A DNA stretch of 50,763 nt from Haloferula luteola. Lineage in GTDB: Bacteria; Verrucomicrobiota; Verrucomicrobiia; Verrucomicrobiales; Akkermansiaceae. The position numbers were made by a program, and so were the translations under genes. This document shows, one piece after another, positions 7,417-16,590 of this stretch. The stretch lies in contig NZ_JACHFD010000026.1 of the NCBI RefSeq assembly GCF_014201715.1, forward strand, positions 1-50,763, given 5' to 3'. How positions within the stretch are numbered: position 1 is the stretch's first letter; the number at the start of each line of letters is the position of its first letter. The notes under the pieces were generated by a model that was not told where the DNA came from, made no database searches, and was given only the letters and a program-made list of their open reading frames with translations.

Positions 7417-8880
7417 CTATTCGGCTCGCAGAACCACCCGCTGATACCGGGTCAATGGCGGCGTCCCCCGGTCCGTGACCTCGCAGATCACGTGAATGCT
7501 CATTCCCTTGCGGAAATCATCCGGTAGGGAGAGCTCAGTGGTCTGATTCCCCGAACCAGGAATCTTGATCGTTCCAGGATAGGTCCCCGCCTCCCCGTAA
7601 ATCCACCACTTGTAGTCCAGCGGATCGCCATCGGGGTCGCTGCTCCCCATCGCACCGAGCTGAACGGTCTCTCCCGCGGCAACCTTCAGATTCCGGGGAT
7701 GGTCCAGCTTCACAACAGGCGGATGATTGGCCTCGGCAAACGGCTTTACACACCAGTCGGCCCGGGAGGCGAAGTCATTCTGAACGGCCTCTGTCCAGCG
7801 CCACATCGGCTTCAGGTAGTTTACGAGTTCGGCGTCATTCGGAATCCCTTTCTTCAGCCTCTGCCGCCCCCAGGCATTGCTGGTATACCATCGCCCTATC
7901 GGATACTCGTATCCCGGCTCGGCCACGTGATCGAGCCAGGTGTTCTCACGGACTTTCACATAGCGGCCGCCCCAGCCGCCCCAGTCCGGCGACTCCATGC
8001 TCCGCAAGCCGGTCGGAATCGTATGCAGGAACGTGGGCGAATCCCCCTCGGAGCGGAAATCTCCCTCGTCGAAGCCCTGCTCACCCTTTCCGTGTGCCTT
8101 GTACAGGGCGCACAACGGACCGTGCCCGTCCAGTATGTTCGGTTTCATCCATGATCCGGAGAGAACGTTCTGCTGTTCAGAAGGGAGGTATTCCTTCCAT
8201 AGGTAGAAGTAGGCGATGAACTGGTCGGAAATGATCGTGGGAATGCCATACTTCCCCCAGACCGGCCGGATGTAGTCCTGATAGGTCGAGTCCTGCTCCC
8301 AGATGAAAAAGAACCGGCATTTCCCCGCGGCCTCCCTCATCCGCTCCGGATGCTCATCCTCAATTGTCTTCAGAGCACGGGCGATCGTGTTGGTTCCTCC
8401 CCAGGCCTGGATCCAGACGGGACGCGGATCGGACGCATCGAGCAGGACGTCGACGATACGATTCGATCCATCCGTAGGCTCCTCCATGTCTCCCTCCGAC
8501 TTCACGTTGCCCAGTAAAGTGCGGGCCCTTAGAAAGTCCGCCGTCGGGTACCCGGGGTCATGCTTGATCAGGTTGGGTAGCACCTTGGCGTAGGCGTCGA
8601 GATAGGGTTCGACCCAGTCGTCGCCCGCCCACTTGTGGCCTTGCCAATGATACTGGGAGCTCGAGGTGATGATGCCCTCGATGTCCCATTCGTTCGCGTA
8701 GAGGAGAAAGCGCACCATGGAACACTCATCATCGATCTCGCCATCGCTGGTGACGAGAACACGGGGCTTCTTCTCCTGAGAAAAACCCGGCTGGGCGGAA
8801 GAAACCAGGAGGCAGCCTGCCAAGATCACCGTGGAGCAACGGAAACCCGAGACCGCACCGCGCCCGACGAATCCGTTCAC
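7417..8880 (-). CDS. Secreted Sde182-like protein (DUF1593, nucleoside-hydrolase-like)
   Basis: This is an about 487-aa member of the DUF1593 family, whose N-terminal domain has a nucleoside-hydrolase fold. Family members are described as cellulose-binding (Sde182); the enzymatic role is unproven. Key text is PRVLVTSDGEIDDECSMVRF (Asp-rich start, like the DxDxxxDD calcium site of nucleoside hydrolases), RPVWIQAWGGTNTIARAL and FFIWEQDSTYQDYIRPVW. The C-terminal immunoglobulin-like domain has GSSDPDGDPLDYKWWIYGEA. I chose GTG at 8880 because it leads into a hydrophobic stretch (CSTVILAGCLLVSSAQPGFS) ending in a plausible cleavage site; ATG at 8979 and 9138 are alternatives and no start has a strong RBS. 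It lies 101 bp upstream of the pectate lyase on the same strand. Confidence 0.82.
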   Translation of the reverse strand: MNGFVGRGAVSGFRCSTVILAGCLLVSSAQPGFSQEKKPRVLVTSDGEIDDECSMVRFLLYANEWDIEGIITSSSQYHWQGHKWAGDDWVEPYLDAYAKVLPNLIKHDPGYPTADFLRARTLLGNVKSEGDMEEPTDGSNRIVDVLLDASDPRPVWIQAWGGTNTIARALKTIEDEHPERMREAAGKCRFFFIWEQDSTYQDYIRPVWGKYGIPTIISDQFIAYFYLWKEYLPSEQQNVLSGSWMKPNILDGHGPLCALYKAHGKGEQGFDEGDFRSEGDSPTFLHTIPTGLRSMESPDWGGWGGRYVKVRENTWLDHVAEPGYEYPIGRWYTSNAWGRQRLKKGIPNDAELVNYLKPMWRWTEAVQNDFASRADWCVKPFAEANHPPVVKLDHPRNLKVAAGETVQLGAMGSSDPDGDPLDYKWWIYGEAGTYPGTIKIPGSGNQTTELSLPDDFRKGMSIHVICEVTDRGTPPLTRYQRVVLRAE

Positions 8881-9172
8881 GTCCCGGCAACCTGGATGCC
8901 CGCCCGTTAGGCGCCATCCGCACGTCTTAGTCAGATGACTCAGCAACGGGTTAATGATCCTTAGGAAACCTTCAAGCATCCGGGTCTGGAGTTCCAGACC
9001 TCCCGGTTCGGATTCGCTACGATGGGACAACATCATTCGCTTTCCTGTGTATTCGGAGCTTACGCGGCAACTCCGTGCTTTTGTTGGGGATTCTCCAACG
9101 ATTCGCCCGGTTCCTGGCTGGAGGATCGGAAAAGACACGCTACGACACTATGTGTTTTCACGGGCGGTCGCA

Positions 9173-11088
9173 TCAAGGACTGACCTCCTCGACCCTGTAG
9201 AATGCCTTGCCGGCGGGCGGGTCGGCGTCGGTGAACGAATCCGTTTCCGAGACAGGTTGTTTGATCGCGACCTCGAACAAGAATCCCGCGAGATCGGTTC
9301 CTCTCATGAGCCGGTAGTTGCGCGCGGGGTTCAGGCCCGAGACAGTCATGACGAAGTCGCCCTCCGGATCGAACGCGGCCGCGGTGACGACAAGGTCCGA
9401 GTCCAAAGCCGGAACCGATGACGGATCGAGCGGGTCACTTCCCGCCGCGAGTTCGACGTCGTCGTTGAAGCCATCTCCGTCGGTGTCGGCCGCGAAGGGA
9501 TTCGTGCCGGCTTCGAATTCCGCGAGATTTCCGAGCGTGTCCGCATCGTCCTGGCCGGCGGCATCGGTCATGTCATCGGGATCCAGACTATTCGCGATTT
9601 CCCAGTCGTCCGCCATGCCGTCGTTGTCCTCATCGAGGTGGAACAGCGAGGCCCGGAAGTCATCGAAGTGCACGTTCCGCACCGAAGTCGTGTTCACGAC
9701 CGCCTTGATCACCTCCACCGTCACACGCACCGACCGGGTGCTCGCCGGGGGATAACCGGAGACCGAGCGGGTCTGCCATGCAGCGATTTCCGGCACGTCG
9801 TCGGTCCGGAACGAGACCTGACGTCCGAGACTGGCATCGGATGCGTCAAGGAACTCAAGGCGGACGATGCCGTTGTCATACACATCGTCGTCATAGAAAT
9901 CGAAGGTGACCGCGATCGTGCGTGCACCCGCGTCGATTTCGGCGGCCAGCGAGGAGACATCGAGGTCCTGCCGCATGCTCATCGTCGCATTGATCCCGCC
10001 GACGTAGGCGGTGGCGTCAACATCCGGATCGGGAGCCCGCCGTTCCGCGGTCGCGAATTGGGCACCCTCGTTCGCGGCGGTCGGGTTTCCCGCCGACACA
10101 GCGGCTCCGGTGAACACGTCGGTCACATACATGTCGTTTTCCACCGCGGACCAGCCGGGGACCAAACCTCCCGAGATGCTGATGCCCGCACCCGATGGCG
10201 TCACGGCCGGCGACTCGAACCCACCGTTCACGAAAGGAACGGTGGTTCCCGGCAAGCTGGCGGCGCTGTTGGGGTCGCTGGTTAGCGCGATCTCGAGCCA
10301 GTCACCAAATCCGTCATCGTCCGAGTCCGGATCCCAGGGCAGGGTGGGGCCGAAACCGTGGCTGACGTCGCTATTGTCCGTGCCGGCCACCTCGGGCCCG
10401 TCCTTCAGGTGGTCTCCGTCGGTATCCGGATTCAATGGATCGGAGAAGTTGTCGAACTCGCCGAGGTTGTTGAGACCGTCCAAGTCGGGATCACCCTCGT
10501 CGCCGTCGTCCCCGGTCGCGCTGTTCGGATTGAGTCCGTTCTCGATCTCCCAGCCGTCTTCAAGGAAATCCGCATCGCTGAAGGCGCTGTTCGGGTCCGT
10601 GGGCCCGAAACCATGGCTGGTCCCTTGATTGTCCGTTCCCGCGACTTCAGCGCCGTCGAGCAGCATGTCGAAGTCACTGTCTTCGAACAACGGATCGGTG
10701 GGGCCGAAGCCGTGGCTCGAGCCCACGTTGTCGGTTCCGTTGACCTCTGGTCCGTCGAGAAGTCCGTCGTCGTCCGAGTCGGGATCGAGCGGATCGGTGA
10801 ACCCGTCGTATTCATCCGCATCGCTCAACCCGTCCCCGTCGAAGTCAGTGGTTGTCGGGAAGTCGTTCGGACCCGCGACGTGGCTGAGATAGGTGACGCC
10901 GTCCCCGGGGTCCGCGTCGATGATCGTTTGTTCGAAGCTGTCGGGAAGTCCGTCACTGTCGGAATCCTCGGCAGCGATCTCGGCGCGGCCCCTACGAGCG
11001 GCGGCAGGAATACGGAGAGAAGGGATGACATGACCGCCCGTTTCCGGTGCCTCATGGTCTGGTGGGTTGGAATGGATAGTTGTTTCAT
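9173..11088 (-). pseudogene. TSP3-repeat secreted protein, frameshifted behind the signal peptide
   Basis: The ATG at 11088 begins MKQLSIPTHQTMRHRKRAVM and a hydrophobic SSLLSVFLPPLVGAA, a good signal peptide. The rest of the protein is in another frame from about 10990 (AEIAAEDSDSDGLPDSFEQ), so one base is missing; with it the product would be about 638 aa. Residues 40-300 are calcium-binding thrombospondin-3-like repeats (DFDGDGLSDADEYDGFTDP, DPDSDDDGLLDGPE). A beta-sandwich module follows (FVNGGFESPAV ... NVHFDDFRASL), then more TSP3 repeats and a C-terminal domain ending GKAFYRVEEVSP. The sandwich resembles the PEP-CTERM protein and the GH115 N-terminus. No catalytic motif was recognised. 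A sequencing error is possible, in which case it is a normal gene. Confidence 0.7.
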
Positions 11089-11244
11089 CGGGTTTTCGGA
11101 GGCTTCGGACGTTCGTGTCCAGAGTTTGAGTCAGGTCGTCGAGGAGAGGGTTTCGTTTGGGTGGGGTGGAGAACGGGCATGAGGAGGGCCGGACGGGGAA
11201 ACCCATCAACCCGGCCGGCCCTCGGTTTCTTCATTGCCGAAGGT

Positions 11245-11982
11245 TCACGAAGCTCGCCGGCGGCGGAGGAGTCCGACGCAGCCGAGGAGGCCGAGAAGCG
11301 CGGTGCTCGGTTCGGGCACGAGCTGCGCGCTGAAGCTGTCGAAATGGACGTTGGTGGCGGAACCTCCGGCCCGCGGTCCGGTGCTGATGTCGATCCGGAA
11401 CGAAGTGGTATTCAACGGCATGGCACCGTCGAGGTTCACCAAGGTCCAGGGCGTGTCGACGGCATCGTAGGAGGTACCGTTCGCCCCGATGTTCGGGAGA
11501 TCTCCCGTGGTCAGCGAGCTGATGGTGGCGAGGGACGAATCAAGGAAGGTGACAGTGCCCCGTCCGGTATCGTTGCTGTCGGTGTCGAAGTAGTAGAAAT
11601 CGAGTTCGAACTGGGAGGAACCGGCGGCAAGAAGGTTGAGCGTGGGGGTATCCAGCGTGACCGACTGGCTGAGCGTGGAGCTCGAGGGTTGGGAACCCGC
11701 GCCGCCCGTGAGGCGATTGGTGCTGAGGTAGAGCGCGGAACCGCCCTGCGCCTCGGTGGGATCGGGTGCGGATCCCGGGCTGTTGTCGTTGGCAAGCCAG
11801 AAGCCGGGAGTGGATGGCGCGGAATCGGTCCATCCGGAAATGATCGCCGAGCCGTCGGTTCCGGCGTCGAAGCCGCCGTTGACCAGGGTGATCGTGGCCG
11901 CGGTGGCAGGCTTCGCTATCGCGACGAGCGGCAGGCTCACGTGAGCCAGGAGCCGCGTGAGTGTCGGGGGTCTTGTTTGCAT
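11245..11982 (-). CDS. PEP-CTERM-anchored single-module secreted protein
   Basis: This 245-aa protein starts with a signal peptide (LLAHVSLPLVAIAKPATAAT). It consists of one beta-sandwich-like module (TLVNGGFDAGTDGSAIISGW to NVHFDSFSAQL) and ends VPEPSTALLGLLGCVGLLRR plus RRAS. That tail is a PEP-CTERM signal: VPEP motif, transmembrane helix, Arg-rich end. It is recognised and cleaved by exosortase in families that have it. The module is strikingly similar to residues 33-225 of the GH115 protein immediately upstream on the same strand, including SSTLSQ, GGSATNVHFDSFSA and ANGTSY. It may be a sugar-binding surface protein for the same polymer, but binding is not shown by sequence. There is a 36-bp gap to the GH115 stop. 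Confidence 0.88.
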   Translation of the reverse strand: MQTRPPTLTRLLAHVSLPLVAIAKPATAATITLVNGGFDAGTDGSAIISGWTDSAPSTPGFWLANDNSPGSAPDPTEAQGGSALYLSTNRLTGGAGSQPSSSTLSQSVTLDTPTLNLLAAGSSQFELDFYYFDTDSNDTGRGTVTFLDSSLATISSLTTGDLPNIGANGTSYDAVDTPWTLVNLDGAMPLNTTSFRIDISTGPRAGGSATNVHFDSFSAQLVPEPSTALLGLLGCVGLLRRRRAS

Positions 11983-12018
11983 GGTGCAGGTTTGTATTTG
12001 TTGTTTTGCGTTCGGCTC

Positions 12019-15000
12019 TCAGGGTCGTTGGACCTCGAGAACGAGAAACCGGCGGTCGGATTCTCCGACCGACTGGGGATCGGTGACGGTGGTGATCACG
12101 TAGGGCGCGTCGCCACCCGGGTAGGGAACCGTTTCACTGGACCAGATCGGGGATGTCGGAGGCAGTTCGTCACCCGCCAGGACCCGGTAGGTGATGTCGG
12201 TGGCGTCCCGGGCGCGGCTGAAGACGATGACAAGATGGTCCGCGCTCCACTCGGTGCTGACCGGAGACGCGTTGGGAACGGTCGGATAGCTGCCGGTGGC
12301 GTATTCGATGAGATTGGGAATGAGGTCGCCGTCCGGGTCGGCGAGATCGGCGCCAAGACCGAAGTTTTCTGAGCTTCCGAAGAACGAGGTCCGCCAGTTC
12401 CGGATCGGCTGATCGCCGAGGCTGGCGACCGGTTTGAGCGCGATCTTGTCGAGCAGGATCCAGTAGTTGCTGGAAGAAGCGTTTTTTCCGACCGCGGTGA
12501 AACGGAGGTATTTCGGACCGCTGATGTTGAAGCTCACCTCCAGCGTTTCGAGATCGGTGTAGAGTTCGCTGGAACTATAGAGGTCGTAGGTGCTTCCGAT
12601 GTTGGTGAACGGTCCGGTCGGGCTCTCCGACACAGCCATCTGGACGATACCTCGGCTGCTCCATTTCTTGACGCGGACGGTGAGCTGGTAGTCGCCGGCC
12701 GCGATGTCGGGCAGGACGAGCGTGGCGTAGCGGTTCGCGGCGGTGGACTGGATGTGGAGCCCGGCGCCCTCGCTGGCGGGCGGATCGGTAAAGGGCACCA
12801 CCGAGGTGTTCGTGTCGTCCACACCGAGGTCCTCGGCTTCGAATTCGCCGGAGGCGATCTCGACGGTGAGCTTGTCGAGCACGACACCCGCATCGACCAT
12901 GCGGATTTCGATGGTTTGGGGCCCGGCGGTGGTGATCACGTGTTTGGAAACCCCGATCGATGCGGCGCGCAAGGTGTTGGCGTTCCACGCGGAGGAATAC
13001 TCGGCGGCATTCACATCGATGACCTGCGGAGTGCCGCCGTTGAGTGAGATCGCGTAGCGCAGGCCGAGATGGTCCGAGGTGATCCGGTGGGTCGGCAGGC
13101 ACTGGGTGCGGATGCGGACCGGACCGGTGCGGAAGGCGTGGAACTGATAGGTGAGCACCGGCGCGTCGGCGGGAAGGGACGCGGCGTTCAGGCTGGCGGC
13201 GGTGACCGGCTGGATCGTCATGCCGTCGTCCGAGGCGGTGGCCTGATCCTGGCGGCGCCAGCCGGTGCCATCGCCGGCGTCGCTGCGGCTGGTGAAATCC
13301 TCGGCCTCGATGACCACCACGCCGTTGTTCTCCACCGCTTCGGGCAACGCGCCGGGATCGAGTCCAAGAGGATGGAAGACACGCAGGCCCACCGTCCGTT
13401 GCGCATCGGCACCGCTGATCGTGATTGTTCCCGGCACCGCATGGCCGCGGGGTGCGGTTTCCCAGTCGATGCCGACCTGAATCCGGGCATCGGCGCTGCC
13501 ACCGGTCTGACTGAGGGTAATCCACGGATCGCTCGCGGTGGCGGTCCATGTCATGGCGGAGGTGCCAAGGTTGAAGACGTCGATGAAACGCACCGGCTCC
13601 GCGATACCACTGAAGACCGGAAGCTCGCCGCGGACACCATCCGCCAGCTGCGTGGCGGAACCCTCGATGGCCACCCCGAGGGAGGCCGGACCGGGCGGCG
13701 AGTAGCTGCCGAGCGAGGGCATGATGAATGGGTTCTGCGTTTCCTGAGCCCAGCCGGGCAGCTGCGCGATTGGCATTGGGTTGAACATCTTGTCCCACTT
13801 TCCGCCGGCGTTGACCCCGTTGTAGAAATCGAGCTCCGCAAGCAGCGCCGCGTGGGCGGCCTGAGCCTCGGCGGCGGGGGCCGCGGTATTGGCGCGGTTC
13901 TGGGTGGCCCACAGCCGGCTCCGCTCGGCCTGCAGGTTGCGGCGGTTCACCTGATAGCAAGCCCGCGCTGGGAAGAGGACCATCTCGTAGAACGCGGGCT
14001 TCTGGTCCGCGGGAAGCTGGTTGTAGATGCCCTCCGCGTCGGCAGTCAGCTGTGAAAAGGCCGCGAGGCGCTTGGCGGCTTCGTCGCCGTTGTCCGTGAA
14101 ACTGAATCCGCTGCTCGTCCGGTTGAGGTGCTCGGGGCGTTTGACGATGTTGAGGCGGAAGTAATCCTCGAGCACGTCGGCGATGGCGCTCGCCTGGGAC
14201 GGCTCGAAATTCCGCGCCGCCCACTGGGTGAACCACGCGTTCTGGTCAAACTCGCGGAACGCCTCGGGATTGCTGGCGAGGCGGAGGAAGAACTCGGTGC
14301 CGATCTCGTGCGGCTTGAGGTCGCCGACGTTGACCAGCCAGATCTTGTCGGCCCCGAAGTCCCAGGCCTTCATCATCTCCGAGCGGGTCATCCCCGGCGG
14401 CGTCGAGCAGAACCACAAGTAGCTCGTCGGCACGCCCCAGTAGGAGAGGTGATAGTAAACTCCGGAACCGCCGGAGCGGGCGCGCTCGGCCGCCGTCGAG
14501 AGCTGACGGATGTAGCCGTGGTTGTCGTCCGGCCAGACGATCGTCACATCGTCCGGCAGATCGAGGCCGGACTGGTACTGCACCAGCGTCTCCTTGTAGG
14601 GGATGAAGATCTGCGGGATCTCCGAGGCGTCGCCGTTGACGTGATCGGAGATCATCTGCCGCTGGTCCGGGATGATCTCGGTTTCGATCTTCTCCGCCTT
14701 CTGCGCGTTGGTAGTGCCGGCGGGAGCGAGCATTCCGGCATCCGTCCGCCCGCGCATGCCCATCGTGTAGATGTTCTCGCAATCCGCGGTTTCCTCGACG
14801 CGCTGTTCCCAGAAGTCGTAGATGTTGCTGCGATTGGTCCAGTAGTTGTAGGGGCCCAGCACGCCCTCGTCATACTCGTGGCTGTTCGTCAGCATCGGCT
14901 CGTGGTGGGAGGTGCTGATGACGATGGCGTGATCGTCCGCGGCCTGCTTGTTGCCGGGCACCAGATAGAATGGCGTGGTTTCCACCGGAAACTCGTGCAT

Positions 15001-16443
15001 CGCCGGCCAGATGACATTGGCGTGCAGGCGGAGCAGCAGCTCGAAGATCGTGGCGTAGGTCTTTGGCCCGATGTTCCCGACCTCCGGCTCGAAGGTCTGG
15101 GCGGCCCACGGTTGCAGCCCCCAGTCCTCGTCGTTGAGGAAGATGCCACGGTATTTCACGCCGGGTGACGGCTGGGTGTGGCTGCCCGCGACATGCAGCG
15201 CGGACTTCTGCCGCGTCGGCACGTCGCCCCAGAAATACCAGGGCGAGACGCCCATCGATTCCGACAAGGCGAAGACACCGAAGGCCGTGCCGCGACGGTC
15301 GCTGCCGGCGATGACCAGCGCGCGGTCCACTCCCGGCTGCGGGTTCTCCACCACCGCAGCGGTGTAGGCCTCCCATTTCCCGGCGATGGCGGATACATCG
15401 ATCCTGCCGGTGCTGACGAGCGTGTCGATGAGCGGACTCTTTCCGACGGTGCCGATCAGGATCACCTCTGCCGCGGCCGGCGCGTCGGTGGAAACAACAG
15501 GAACGATCCCGGTGACCCGCTCGACGTCGTCGGCCAGCGCCTCGGCGGCGATGCGGACGACGGCGGCGTCCCCGTCGCTGTAGTGGATGGGCGCGCCCTG
15601 GCCGTCCCCGGCGATCATCAAGGACCCGGCTTCCGGCGTTTCCGTGATCGGCATGAATCTCGGCGCGAAATACGATCCGGCGGGCGTGACCGGGAGCGCG
15701 GATCCATCGTAAGCCACCCACGGCGTAGTCGAGCGGTAGGGCGACTCGGGTGGTGGCCCCTGCGGCGCGATGGTGGCGCTGAACGAATCGAAATGCACGT
15801 TGGTGGCGGAGCCTCCCGTGCGGATCGTCTGGATGCGGATGCGGACGGAAACCGCGGACGACGGAACGGCGGATCCGAGCGTCACCTCGGTCCACGGTGC
15901 GGTCGACGGGCTGTAGGAAGTGCCGTTCGGCGCGACGTTCGAGAGCGCTCCGCTGCTGGCGGTGCCGACGACCTGCGACGATGCGTCGAGAAACTCGGTG
16001 GAAACCGTGCCGGTGTCGTTGGTGTCCGTGTCCTGATAGAAAAACACCAGGCTCAGCTCCGCATTGCCCGATTGGACCAGCGGCAGGTCTCCGGACGGGA
16101 TGGCGACCACCTGGCTGAGGGTCGAGGACGACGGCTGGGCCCCCGCGCCGCCAGCCAGACGGTTGGCCGTCAGGTAGAGCGAGCCCGCCTGCGGCTCGGA
16201 CGGATCCTGAGGAAATGATCCACCGCCGCTGCCGTCCTGCAGCCAGAAGCCAGCGCTCGTCCCGGAGTCCGTCCAACCGGCGATGGGCGACAAGCTCGAT
16301 TGCCCGTCGCTTCCGGTCTCGAAGCCGCCGTTGACGATCGCCAACGGCTCTGCCAACGCGGGTGTCAGCAGGATGGGAAGAAGGCATGCCAAGGCACGGG
16401 CCTGGCCGGGGGAAAAGGGAAAGACGGAGGAAGTGCGGAGCAT
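12019..16443 (-). CDS. Secreted modular GH115 alpha-glucuronidase, 1474 aa
   Basis: GH115 enzymes remove (4-O-methyl-)glucuronic acid side chains from xylan or arabinogalactan. The signal peptide is MLRTSSVFPFSPGQARALAC followed by a hydrophobic run to ALAEP. Residues about 33-225 are an extra N-terminal beta-sandwich module shared with the PEP-CTERM neighbour. The GH115 catalytic part spans about 230-1000: VKYRGIFLNDEDWGLQPWA, RLHANVIWPAMHEFPVE, VISTSHHEPMLTNSHEY, MGMRGRTDAGM, VIWPDDNHGYIRQL-like text (IVWPDDNHGYIRQL) and YYHLSYWGVPTSYLWF. The C-terminal GH115 domain follows (VVVIEAEDFTSRSD, about 1040-1220), then a second carbohydrate-binding-like domain (FEAEDLGVDD ... QLTVRVKKWS). The last 125 residues (PDGDLIPNLIEYATG) match the C-terminus of the 2193-aa lyase at 42036. 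The family usually has 800-1000 residues, so this one is unusually long. Confidence 0.92.
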   Translation of the reverse strand: MLRTSSVFPFSPGQARALACLLPILLTPALAEPLAIVNGGFETGSDGQSSLSPIAGWTDSGTSAGFWLQDGSGGGSFPQDPSEPQAGSLYLTANRLAGGAGAQPSSSTLSQVVAIPSGDLPLVQSGNAELSLVFFYQDTDTNDTGTVSTEFLDASSQVVGTASSGALSNVAPNGTSYSPSTAPWTEVTLGSAVPSSAVSVRIRIQTIRTGGSATNVHFDSFSATIAPQGPPPESPYRSTTPWVAYDGSALPVTPAGSYFAPRFMPITETPEAGSLMIAGDGQGAPIHYSDGDAAVVRIAAEALADDVERVTGIVPVVSTDAPAAAEVILIGTVGKSPLIDTLVSTGRIDVSAIAGKWEAYTAAVVENPQPGVDRALVIAGSDRRGTAFGVFALSESMGVSPWYFWGDVPTRQKSALHVAGSHTQPSPGVKYRGIFLNDEDWGLQPWAAQTFEPEVGNIGPKTYATIFELLLRLHANVIWPAMHEFPVETTPFYLVPGNKQAADDHAIVISTSHHEPMLTNSHEYDEGVLGPYNYWTNRSNIYDFWEQRVEETADCENIYTMGMRGRTDAGMLAPAGTTNAQKAEKIETEIIPDQRQMISDHVNGDASEIPQIFIPYKETLVQYQSGLDLPDDVTIVWPDDNHGYIRQLSTAAERARSGGSGVYYHLSYWGVPTSYLWFCSTPPGMTRSEMMKAWDFGADKIWLVNVGDLKPHEIGTEFFLRLASNPEAFREFDQNAWFTQWAARNFEPSQASAIADVLEDYFRLNIVKRPEHLNRTSSGFSFTDNGDEAAKRLAAFSQLTADAEGIYNQLPADQKPAFYEMVLFPARACYQVNRRNLQAERSRLWATQNRANTAAPAAEAQAAHAALLAELDFYNGVNAGGKWDKMFNPMPIAQLPGWAQETQNPFIMPSLGSYSPPGPASLGVAIEGSATQLADGVRGELPVFSGIAEPVRFIDVFNLGTSAMTWTATASDPWITLSQTGGSADARIQVGIDWETAPRGHAVPGTITISGADAQRTVGLRVFHPLGLDPGALPEAVENNGVVVIEAEDFTSRSDAGDGTGWRRQDQATASDDGMTIQPVTAASLNAASLPADAPVLTYQFHAFRTGPVRIRTQCLPTHRITSDHLGLRYAISLNGGTPQVIDVNAAEYSSAWNANTLRAASIGVSKHVITTAGPQTIEIRMVDAGVVLDKLTVEIASGEFEAEDLGVDDTNTSVVPFTDPPASEGAGLHIQSTAANRYATLVLPDIAAGDYQLTVRVKKWSSRGIVQMAVSESPTGPFTNIGSTYDLYSSSELYTDLETLEVSFNISGPKYLRFTAVGKNASSSNYWILLDKIALKPVASLGDQPIRNWRTSFFGSSENFGLGADLADPDGDLIPNLIEYATGSYPTVPNASPVSTEWSADHLVIVFSRARDATDITYRVLAGDELPPTSPIWSSETVPYPGGDAPYVITTVTDPQSVGESDRRFLVLEVQRP

Positions 16444-16590
16444 TGCGGGTTTCTTGTGCGGACCGGCGGAACCGCCCGCCGGAGCACATCTGGCTCCGGC
16501 GCATGGGTTTCGCCCTCATTCCTCACCAGTGCATTCCGCGGCGGAAACCGGACAAAAAACCTGAAAAGAACTTTTGCCCCGGGGCCCGAG

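Noticed and set aside
12575..14236. 553-codon frame overlapping the GH115 gene on the same strand
   Set aside because: It is the +1 frame shadow of GH115, Arg-rich with no domains.
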